Below are positions 1 through 5,611 of a DNA stretch of 13,214 nt, in pieces. A model generated the notes under the pieces. It saw only the letters and a program-made list of their open reading frames with translations, did no database searches and had not been told where the DNA came from. The stretch's first letter is position 1; every line of letters starts with the position of its first letter. Source of the DNA: Planctomycetota bacterium (lineage in GTDB: Bacteria > Planctomycetota > Planctomycetia > Pirellulales > Pirellulaceae); the NCBI GenBank assembly GCA_029259935.1, contig JAJDEH010000173.1, positions 1-13,214 on the forward strand, given 5' to 3'. The position numbers were made by a program, and so were the translations under genes.

Positions 1-133
1 CAAAGTAAATGTGCTGGACCGGCATGTAGCCGTCGTTGATCGCCACTTGGAAATCCCGGCGTTCATCGGCCATGTACCGCACAATCTGTTCGACCGCGCG
101 ACAGAGTTCTTCGTGCTGAATGAACGGGGGCAT
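1..133 (-). CDS. Hypothetical protein, N-terminal 44 residues only (cut by window edge)
   Basis: An open frame starts at an ATG at 133 and runs off the left edge without a stop. The visible protein begins MPPFIQHEELCRAVEQIVRY and continues with an acidic/basic stretch ending near MPVQHIYF. Its first half is predicted helical. It lies 44 nt downstream of the DUF2958 stop codon on the same strand, so it is probably the next gene of the same operon. A GGA about 9-12 nt upstream of the ATG is a weak ribosome binding site. I do not recognise the family. The 44 residues read like real protein, with no stops and mixed hydrophobic spacing, whereas the plus-strand frame across the same bases looks like a shadow. 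Confidence 0.5.
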   Translation of the reverse strand, partial: MPPFIQHEELCRAVEQIVRYMADERRDFQVAINDGYMPVQHIYF

Positions 134-177
134 GAGTTTTGTTCCGATTGGCCGAAGTGGTTGCCGGTCCGCGCAGA

Positions 178-519
178 TCAACGCTCCGGGGCGAGGTCGC
201 GGTTGATCTCAGATAGGGGCGTCGGCTCAAAGTACAGATCGCGTTCGACCCGCAGCCCCAGTGGGCCGCGCGCCTGTTCGATTTCATCAAGACTGAAGTA
301 GCCAAGTTCGGTGTCGAATCCTTGAACCAGGCCGAAGCAAGTTCGCGTCGCTGGGTCAAACTCGGTCAGATACCAACTCCACTGCGAGTCGGGCGTGAAC
401 CACTTCACTTGCGCCACGGGATCGGTTGCGTGTTCCGTCGCGTAGAGCGGCGGGATACTCCCGGCAACCGAGTCGGGTAGCAGTACGTGGGAGTCTTGTT
501 CGGGCGACTTGGCATTCAT
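178..519 (-). CDS. DUF2958 domain-containing protein (113 aa)
   Basis: The whole 113-residue protein matches my memory of the DUF2958 family. The family hallmarks are present in order: a PPLYATE block near residues 23-29, VKWFTPDSQWSWYLTEFD near 38-55, FGLVQGFDTELGYFSLDE near 62-79, and RGPLGLRVERDLYF near 84-97. Full length is typical for the family. Its biochemical role is unknown; members are common on plasmids and integrative elements, which fits the VirD4-like gene upstream in this cluster. The start at 519 is preceded by AAGGA about 8 nt upstream. That site overlaps the stop codon of the preceding gene, leaving a 12-nt gap, so translation is probably coupled. No signal peptide or membrane segment is seen. 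Confidence 0.88.
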   Translation of the reverse strand: MNAKSPEQDSHVLLPDSVAGSIPPLYATEHATDPVAQVKWFTPDSQWSWYLTEFDPATRTCFGLVQGFDTELGYFSLDEIEQARGPLGLRVERDLYFEPTPLSEINRDLAPER

Positions 520-531
520 GGTCGGTATCCT

Positions 532-1149
532 TTAGTAGCTGTCTGACTCTTCGGGTTGCGCCGCCGGCGGCGCAGTCGCCTCGCTAACACCGGCCGTCGG
601 AACTGCCGCGTGGACGAGCGTCCAGATCGCATCGCGAACATGCGGAGGCAGTGCCGGCCACGCGCGGTCTAGATGCTCCGCCGCTTGAGTAGACCCAGGA
701 GTTTGAGGCTCCTCGGCCGGAGAGTCGCAAGCCAGCGAATTCGTTTGTCCGCCGGGGAGCAATACGGCGCGGGCGAGTTCCATCAACACGACATGGACTT
801 CCCACTCGCTCTTCAGCGGCAAATAAGCAATCCACGTGGTGAGCGGTCTATCGGCCGCCTTCGCGCCGAGTCGCTGGAGAGCATTTGCCGATAGCGGTGC
901 GCCGATCAGTTGCTCGATGCCATCGCTGATCAACGCTCGTGCTAGTCCGGCTTCCTGTTGCTTCGACCAGGCCTCGCATGGCATGAGCAACAGACCCTCA
1001 CGGAACAACTGTCGACGTTGTCCACGAGGAAACGCCTGCAAGAAGCGAAACAGCATTCCCAATGACTCGCTGTACGCGATGCCGTAGGCCGACCGCAGAA
1101 ATGTTTGCAGGTGGATTATGGTGGAATTGATTGTGTTATTGCGCGTCAT
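532..1149 (-). CDS. Hypothetical protein (205 aa), translationally linked to DUF2958
   Basis: I do not recognise this family. The chosen start is the ATG at 1149, because GGGAGAG lies about 6-7 nt upstream and the residues before it (rich in K, R, N and C) do not look like protein. The same frame stays open to 1440, and ATG 1263 with an AGGAG is an alternative in-frame start giving 243 aa. The 205-residue product begins with polar residues (MTRNNTINST), then has a mostly helical middle (ESLGMLFRFLQAFPRG; REGLLLMPCEAW; LTTWIAYLPLKSEWEVHVVL). Its C-terminal third is low-complexity, rich in Pro, Ala and Glu, and ends PEESDSY. No clear transmembrane helix or catalytic motif is visible. It sits 12 nt before DUF2958, and its ATG overlaps the TGA of a putative mini-ORF. 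Confidence 0.62.
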   Translation of the reverse strand: MTRNNTINSTIIHLQTFLRSAYGIAYSESLGMLFRFLQAFPRGQRRQLFREGLLLMPCEAWSKQQEAGLARALISDGIEQLIGAPLSANALQRLGAKAADRPLTTWIAYLPLKSEWEVHVVLMELARAVLLPGGQTNSLACDSPAEEPQTPGSTQAAEHLDRAWPALPPHVRDAIWTLVHAAVPTAGVSEATAPPAAQPEESDSY

Positions 1150-1263
1150 AATTGCTCTCCCGGTGGTATCTCGATCGAATCGGCAACAATTAACTCGCCC
1201 GTTTCGGCTGTTTCCCTTTCCGTATCTGCACCTTTGCGATTTACGCCTGTTTTTTAGCGCCAT
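1146..1263 (-). pseudogene. Possible mini-ORF (38 aa) interrupted in an A6 run
   Basis: On the minus strand an ATG at 1263 is preceded by AGGAG eight bases upstream, a very good ribosome site. The frame it opens becomes unlikely after the six-A run (plus-strand Ts at 1250-1255). If that run had five bases, the product would be a 38-residue acidic peptide beginning MALKTGVNRKGADTERETAE and ending IEIPPGEQL, with a TGA that overlaps the next gene's ATG at 1149 (ATGA). The fit of start site, peptide character and coupled stop suggests a real small gene with a one-base homopolymer change. That change could be biological (phase variation or decay) or a sequencing error. The competing reading is that this stretch is an N-terminal extension of the 205-aa gene. 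Confidence 0.35.
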
Positions 1264-1298
1264 TTGCATTTCTCCTAGATTAGCGCCCACGGCACGAA

Positions 1299-1364
1299 GC
1301 TCCTTCATGCCAAAGGAGCCGGCCTTTGGCACGAGTGACTTCTTGCGGCAAGAATTGTGGTCAC
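1299..1364 (-). promoter_or_regulatory. Structured leader with three hairpins, two mutually exclusive
   Basis: The roughly 200-bp gap between the amidotransferase stop (1468) and the mini-ORF (1263) holds dense dyad symmetry. A two-part stem pairs 1335-1339 with 1360-1364 and, inside it, 1340-1345 with 1349-1354 around a 3-nt loop. A second, perfect 9-bp stem pairs 1308-1316 with 1323-1331. A third, 7-bp stem pairs 1299-1305 with 1313-1319 and overlaps the second, so the two cannot form together. This is the arrangement of an attenuator or cis-acting RNA, but no T-rich tail follows and I match it to no known riboswitch. The rest of 1365-1467 holds only a 6-bp AT-rich stem (1442-1447 with 1456-1461). 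Confidence 0.4.
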
Positions 1365-1467
1365 CGTTTCGGCTCCTCTCGTAAAACAAACGGGCCTTTG
1401 CGACGGCAGGACTCTTAGAGAGGGAGCGTTCCTCGAACACTAAACAATGTGGGCGTTGTTTCTCCCT

Positions 1468-2247
1468 TCAGCCAGCTTGTGCCGAAACGTCTTCCGGCGC
1501 TTCGACGGCGGTGTTGAATACGTTTGTCAGGACCTGTTCGGCAATCGGCGTATCGCAAAACAATCCGTTTTCGGCGACTCGTTGCATCTCTCGCCAGGTG
1601 AGTGTTCCGGCATTCTCAACTCGGCCTGCCAGAAGCCTCCTCAGATAGCCGGCATGGCCGCGGCCTGCCTTAAAACGCGCGATGCAGTCGGCCCGAGTCA
1701 TCTCGGGATGCCACTGAAATGACACTGCATTTTTCGAGTACCGAATCGCCTGGTTTGGAGTTGTCGCCGAATAGGCAAGCCGCGTCGCACCTTGAGGAAG
1801 CTCATCCACCATGTATTCGTGCGCTTCACTTGCCAAAAACGTCCGCGATTGACCCGCGGCCCTTGCAAAGAGCGGATCGCGGCGGCCGGTATCAGTCAGC
1901 GAAATCTCGTAACAGCCCAACTCAGGCGAACCGAGGCTAACTGTGCCGCCTGCCGCGATCGCCATCATCTGATGGCCCCAGCAGATGCCAATAAGCGGCT
2001 TGCCGACCGCCGTCGCCAAATTGATCAGCTCAATTGCCGGTGCGTAACAGCGAGAATCTGGTGTCGGAGGATCGGGAGAGCCGCCGATGAGAACGGCGGC
2101 CGCGGCTTCCAAGAGGCCGCCGGGCACGGGGCCGTCAAGCAGATTCCACGAGCGCATGCGATTGTCGCCAAGAACTCGCGCAAACGAGCGCTTCTCGTCG
2201 GCGACATTCTGTCGTGCGTTCGCCAAAAGGACATACGGTCGTGTCAT
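1468..2247 (-). CDS. Class I glutamine amidotransferase (GMP synthase GATase-like), 259 aa
   Basis: The protein has the complete triad-type glutaminase core. The nucleophile elbow GICWGHQMM contains Cys89, and FQWHPEM supplies His180 and Glu182 (numbered from the start at 2247). The early AVLIGGSPDPP strand-loop and the EAHEYMVDELPQGA region also match the GMP synthase glutaminase-like group (COG0518). Such enzymes release ammonia from glutamine, or act on gamma-glutamyl compounds, in the cytoplasm. No synthetase domain is fused or adjacent, so the acceptor is unknown. An ATG at 2289 would add 14 residues; I prefer 2247 because the family usually begins a few residues before the first beta strand (YVLLANAR). 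The C-terminal 60 residues are helical and less conserved. It is odd inside a mobilome-like cluster. Confidence 0.85.
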   Translation of the reverse strand: MTRPYVLLANARQNVADEKRSFARVLGDNRMRSWNLLDGPVPGGLLEAAAAVLIGGSPDPPTPDSRCYAPAIELINLATAVGKPLIGICWGHQMMAIAAGGTVSLGSPELGCYEISLTDTGRRDPLFARAAGQSRTFLASEAHEYMVDELPQGATRLAYSATTPNQAIRYSKNAVSFQWHPEMTRADCIARFKAGRGHAGYLRRLLAGRVENAGTLTWREMQRVAENGLFCDTPIAEQVLTNVFNTAVEAPEDVSAQAG

Positions 2248-2346
2248 CGTAAATCTCATTCCTGCAAAACGGCCACACGCGTTTGTCATCTGCCTCTACT
2301 GAAGAAATGTCTTGCGACGCCATCCCGGGGACTCAGCCGTTTGCTC

Positions 2347-2631
2347 CTAGCCTGCTTTTGGCCGCCGGCTGTTGTTGTCCTCAATCTGAGTGCCCTCGTA
2401 CTTGTCGTATTGGCTGATCTGCTCGGCCAAGCGATCGATATCTTCCTGCGGCCGGCCGTACTTGACGGCAATGGGATTAATCTTCAGCTTGAATGCGGGC
2501 GGAATCTCCACAACTTGGATGACCGGTCCTTTGGGACCTTGTTCGTTTTTTGGAATAAGGTCTCTTTCTCCGGTGTCCTTGCCAGCGCGGTCCGAGGAAT
2601 CCTTCGTTTTCGTCTGCCGCGTTGTTGCCAG
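2347..2631 (-). CDS. Conserved-looking small protein (about 94 aa) with apparent CTG start
   Basis: An open frame from 2670 to the TAG at 2347 contains no ATG and no upstream TTG, yet its product is strongly protein-like. It has a Lys/Thr/Asp-rich N-terminal tail, then a core including GPVIQVVEIPPAFKLKINP, AVKYGRPQEDIDRLAEQI and QYDKYEGTQIEDNN, ending RRPKAG. The best start is CTG at 2631, which has GGAG seven bases upstream; an in-frame GTG lies within the core but has no ribosome site. An ATG at 2657 is in another frame and yields an unconvincing Arg-rich product. Either CTG initiation or a frameshift near the start is needed. It lies 99 bp before the amidotransferase in the same direction. 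I do not recognise the family. Confidence 0.5.
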   Translation of the reverse strand: MATTRQTKTKDSSDRAGKDTGERDLIPKNEQGPKGPVIQVVEIPPAFKLKINPIAVKYGRPQEDIDRLAEQISQYDKYEGTQIEDNNSRRPKAG

Positions 2632-2717
2632 AGTTGTGCTCCGCTTACTAACGGCATGATCTGATTGAACCTAAAGAGTCCTGCTTGGGGACTATTTCAC
2701 GGGCGTATCAAACTTGG

Positions 2718-2755
2718 ACATGTCGTCCAACCGATCGATCCATTCCACGACATGT
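2718..2755. repeat. Perfect 9-bp inverted repeat with 20-bp spacer
   Basis: ACATGTCGT at 2718-2726 is matched by its exact reverse complement at 2747-2755. The 20-bp spacer itself contains the palindrome GATCGATC. It lies in the non-coding gap between the helix-turn-helix-like gene and the CTG-start small gene. Likely roles are an operator for a dimeric regulator or a hairpin in the transcript; neither is proven. Confidence 0.5.
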
Positions 2756-2793
2756 ACGGCATGGTGGGGCCCGGTCGCGTGCTAGGATTTTTT

Positions 2794-3264
2794 TTAGATG
2801 CGCCTCGAACACGGCGGAACGTCGGGCAGCTTTCTTCCGAACGTCGCCTCCAGCCAAGGTCGTATGGTGCTCCACTTCCATTCATTCGGTGCCCCACCTT
2901 CTCCGCGGATATCCGGCTCCGGCAGTGACTTCTTCTTCTCAAGGGTGCGTTTTGACCTTTGGACCATCGCGCTGCACTGCCTTAACGTCACATAGGTCGA
3001 TTCACCGTCCTTTACGAACACTTCGCCCTGCACGGCGAGATAGGTCAGCGCTTGGATGACCACGGCAAACTGGCGCTCGACAAATTCCCAGAGGGCTTGA
3101 ATTGAGTTCCTAACGCCTTGATCGTCGGGAGATGGCGCATCGGGAACTTCATTATTTTGGCCATCGCCGTTTGAGTGCGGCGGGACGGGATATCCCTGAG
3201 ACGTGGCAGCGCGGGGCTTTGCACCGCGGCTGCGGCTCTTGCGTGTGGGCTGATGATTGGACAC
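2794..3264 (-). CDS. Helix-turn-helix/excisionase-like protein (156 aa), GTG start
   Basis: I chose GTG at 3264 because AAGGTGGA lies about 7 nt upstream; the ATG at 3309 would add an unlikely leader. Residues 1-50 are a disordered, basic-to-acidic tail (RKSRSRGAKPRAA...). Residues 52-85 form a helical segment (IQALWEFVERQFAVVIQAL). The C-terminal half resembles a winged-helix DNA-binding fold: YVTLRQCSAMVQRSKRTLEK near 91-110 reads as a recognition helix region, followed by a GEGGAPNEWKWSTIRPWLE wing and helix. Small proteins of this kind on integrative elements often act as excisionase-like or copy-control factors, but the assignment is by general pattern, not a specific family match. It lies downstream of the VirD4-like gene, separated by a 126-bp palindromic element. 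Confidence 0.6.
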   Translation of the reverse strand: MSNHQPTRKSRSRGAKPRAATSQGYPVPPHSNGDGQNNEVPDAPSPDDQGVRNSIQALWEFVERQFAVVIQALTYLAVQGEVFVKDGESTYVTLRQCSAMVQRSKRTLEKKKSLPEPDIRGEGGAPNEWKWSTIRPWLEATFGRKLPDVPPCSRRI

Positions 3265-3297
3265 GGTAATTCCACCTTTTTGCGGCAACAGAAAAAT

Positions 3298-3423
3298 GGG
3301 GACGGCCACCTTGCGGCAGCGTCCCCCAAAACGACTGCGAGCCTTTGGGGAGGCAAAAGACGCATCCAGCAGCGTCTCCGTAGCCCAAAGTTTTGGCGAC
3401 AGCCGACAAGTGTGGCCGTCCCG
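3298..3423. repeat. Nested palindromic element (MITE- or REP/BIME-like, about 126 bp)
   Basis: The two ends are imperfect inverted copies of about 34 bp, each beginning GGGACGGCCAC and reaching CCAAAAC (plus strand from 3298 to 3332, minus strand from 3423 to 3390). Inside are two more dyads, CTTTGGG/CCCAAAG (3343-3349 with 3384-3390) and AGACGC/GCGTCT (3358-3363 with 3372-3377). The whole segment can therefore fold on itself. The left end also forms its own 7-bp hairpin (3298-3304 with 3320-3326) which, on the minus strand, is followed by ATTTTTC, so it could terminate transcription after the VirD4-like gene. No coding frame fits. It lacks a transposase and is best viewed as a non-autonomous repeat. 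Confidence 0.55.
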
Positions 3424-3438
3424 TTCAAAATGTCACGG

Positions 3439-5313
3439 TTATGGGCGAAGCGTTTTGCGCCGATCGCCTTCGACCTTTCGTCGCACGAATTCCATGTAGG
3501 CAAGGGCAGCCGGGATGTAGTCGGATCCGCAGTTCTTGCAAGCAAGAGCGAATTCATTGATCGTCGCTTTTCGCTTCAACAGTTCCTCCGCCGCCGCGAT
3601 CACGGAGTCGAGTGTGCTTTCATTCGTTGCTTCAAAATCCGCCCATGAGAGTTTGGCGAACTCAGTTGCTTCACTCCAACCAAGTCTTGTGCGCAGTTCT
3701 TTGAGCAGCCGTTTTTTTCTCGCCTTGGAACGCGGTCGAGCGGGCGACGTTGTTAAGTCCGGGGGATTCCATTCAAGAGGACAATCGCGCAGTGAGTTCT
3801 CTGGCGGGTTGGCTTCCGCGGCAGCGATCGCATTGGCTAAACCCTCCAGCGCAAACGCTGGCGGAAACCAGGCTTGAAATGGCGGGATGTCCGGAAAAAA
3901 CACGGTTGCCGCTCTGCCCAATTCCGGAGATTCTGGGCCCAGGCGGATCTCCTCGGGCAGCAAGAGTGGCCGGCCGACCGGACGCACTATTTGGCGCAGG
4001 AAACTATAGTCACCGCCAACACGATACGGCCTTTCCGTTTCGTCTTGGCAGGCGACTGTGGCTGTACCTGCCTGGCGCGAAGCCCATTCGGCGTCGGAAA
4101 GTTCGACCGGCGAAAAGAAGACCTTCGTCTTGAAGGCGCCAAGTACGGAGTCGGCATTTGGATACGTTTCGAAAAGCTGACGGAGAGTTTGAATCGCGGC
4201 TACAATCCTGACATTTCGAGAGCGAAGAAGATTTGCGTGCTTGGGGAACTCCGTGATTCTGCCGAGTGCCGCGAAATCGTCGAAATAAATGGACAGTGGC
4301 CGCGGCAGCCGACATCCCGGCTGGCGCTTGGCGTGGGCAGCCGCCTTGCGGAACAGCATTGAGGCAAATAGGTTGAGGTAAGCGGTTGCCTTGTCCGCTT
4401 CGTCTTCATCGGCTTCCACGACCAAAACAGTGGGTTCGTCGAAAAGTTGCGCGAAATCGAGTTCGTGTTGTGAAGTAACGGCGGCAAGGTTTGGGTCGAG
4501 AAGACTCCGCATGTAACTCTGGACCGTGGCCAGCACTGTTTCCGCGTTATGCGAGCCACATTCCAAAAAACTAGCGCAGGCCTCGGCAAAGGGCGCACCG
4601 GGGTCCGACCGCAGGAATGCGATAAACGTCGGCCGGGGAAGTTCCAGCGCATGATGCACGTCCGCCGGGCAAACGGAACCAAAACGCCGCGAGAAAAGCA
4701 TCATTAGTGCGGCAAGATATCGCGATCCGCAGTGGTCCCAAAACTGGGAATCGTGGTTCACGAGGCGTGTTTGCGAAGCGGCGCAAAACAGGTTGGCAAT
4801 AAGTAATGCGTCGTCCGCGGCGAGCGAATCGGCGTAAGGATTCCACGCTTTGGTGGTGCGGTGCCGGTTTGTGAGATTGATTACATGCAGTTTCTGATAA
4901 GGGCGCGTTTCCTTGTGCAGGCCAGAAATCACCGGTTCAAGATCGCCCTTGACCCCAAAAACGATGATTGACGTCTCCTGCTGTGTGAGGTCCGAATAGA
5001 TTAATGGATACATTGCTCTTTGCGTCTTGCCGCTTCCGATCAGTCCAGTGAAGAGCATGTTTTCGCGTCGCAACTCGGCCGGAAGATACAGATCGCGATT
5101 GAGGGACATGAAGTTCCCGCCATCGCTGCCCTCCAACACATAGCCCACGCGACGAAGCATCGAGGCCTTCGGGTCAGCAGCAGGATCCCAGTAGCGGGCG
5201 AGGTCGTTCTCGTTCGCCAATCTCGCGCCGCCATACACGGGCACTGGATGGCGTCGAAGAAGGGACGAGATTGGCTTGTCTCCATCAGGAATGGACGGCT
5301 CGAATCCACGCAT
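3439..5313 (-). CDS. VirD4/TraG-like conjugative coupling ATPase, soluble form (624 aa)
   Basis: The protein carries a Walker A motif, GLIGSGKT, at residues 90-97, a Walker B-like strand LSIYFDDFAALG at 340-351, and a sensor-type Gln at 375 in AAIQTLRQL. The order and spacing fit the VirD4/TraG/TraD coupling-protein family with its TraM-recognition portion. These hexameric ATPases feed relaxosome DNA to a type IV secretion channel. No N-terminal transmembrane helices are seen, unlike classical VirD4, so this is either a soluble variant or one anchored by a partner. The C-terminal 120 residues contain a basic KARKKRLLKELR stretch and a helical tail of unknown role. ATG 5313 has GGAG six bases upstream; the frame is open to 5535 but only from a TTG, and that region reads as non-coding. 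No relaxase is beside it. Confidence 0.8.
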   Translation of the reverse strand: MRGFEPSIPDGDKPISSLLRRHPVPVYGGARLANENDLARYWDPAADPKASMLRRVGYVLEGSDGGNFMSLNRDLYLPAELRRENMLFTGLIGSGKTQRAMYPLIYSDLTQQETSIIVFGVKGDLEPVISGLHKETRPYQKLHVINLTNRHRTTKAWNPYADSLAADDALLIANLFCAASQTRLVNHDSQFWDHCGSRYLAALMMLFSRRFGSVCPADVHHALELPRPTFIAFLRSDPGAPFAEACASFLECGSHNAETVLATVQSYMRSLLDPNLAAVTSQHELDFAQLFDEPTVLVVEADEDEADKATAYLNLFASMLFRKAAAHAKRQPGCRLPRPLSIYFDDFAALGRITEFPKHANLLRSRNVRIVAAIQTLRQLFETYPNADSVLGAFKTKVFFSPVELSDAEWASRQAGTATVACQDETERPYRVGGDYSFLRQIVRPVGRPLLLPEEIRLGPESPELGRAATVFFPDIPPFQAWFPPAFALEGLANAIAAAEANPPENSLRDCPLEWNPPDLTTSPARPRSKARKKRLLKELRTRLGWSEATEFAKLSWADFEATNESTLDSVIAAAEELLKRKATINEFALACKNCGSDYIPAALAYMEFVRRKVEGDRRKTLRP

Positions 5314-5542
5314 GATCATCTCCGTTTGTTGTCGAAAGGACTTGCGGTTGCCCAAGAATTGGCTCCAGCCGAAGGCGTGAGGCGGGCAGGTGGGTTTGTT
5401 ATGACATGAGCGTGCATCCCGTCGAAGACAGCCACGTGCATGTGCCAAGAACATGTTCCGAACCCGGTCCCATTCATGCCGGCGGGCCGATGCATCGGTC
5501 CAATACGCTGCCCCAGGCCCGTGAGATGTGGACAAATTGCGA
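5314..5542 (-). promoter_or_regulatory. Palindrome-rich gap upstream of the VirD4-like gene
   Basis: This 229-bp stretch between the ATPase start and the IS66 end holds two perfect palindromes: GAACATGTTC (5449-5458) and CCGATGCATCGG (5487-5498). The second extends to 18 bp, 5484-5501, with one wobble position on each side. No convincing gene is seen in it on either strand. Position and symmetry suggest operators for the minus-strand operon; a transfer-origin role is possible but unsupported. I could not pick a confident promoter. Confidence 0.3.
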
Positions 5543-5564
5543 TGTCATTGTTTACCGCCCCGAT
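5543..5564 (+). repeat. IS66 left terminal inverted repeat
   Basis: It begins TGTCATTGTTTACCGCC and pairs with the right end at 20 of 22 positions. The transposase start codon follows about 50 bp inside. Confidence 0.75.
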
Positions 5565-5611
5565 GCTGACCTTGGGTCTATTCGGCGGCATCGGTTAGGC
5601 TGGTCCGCGTT

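Noticed and set aside
1150..1440. Upstream extension of the 205-aa hypothetical gene to 302 aa
   Set aside because: The extension has unnatural composition, contains strong hairpins and is better explained as a leader plus a mini-ORF; ATG 1149 has its own strong ribosome site.
1792..2664. Plus-strand 290-aa frame
   Set aside because: It runs antisense to the glutamine amidotransferase and the small CTG-start gene, and its Arg/Cys-rich composition has no domain.
1406..2684. Inverted similarity between 1406-1418 and 2671-2684 (CTAA-A-GAGTCCTGC)
   Set aside because: It is short, imperfect and has no supporting flanking similarity; probably chance.
5449..5458. GAACATGTTC as a LexA/SOS box
   Set aside because: The Gram-positive-type SOS box needs four bases between GAAC and GTTC; here there are two.
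5314..5535. N-terminal extension of the VirD4-like protein
   Set aside because: It needs a TTG start, has no ribosome site and no membrane helices, and contains palindromes; ATG 5313 has a proper GGAG.
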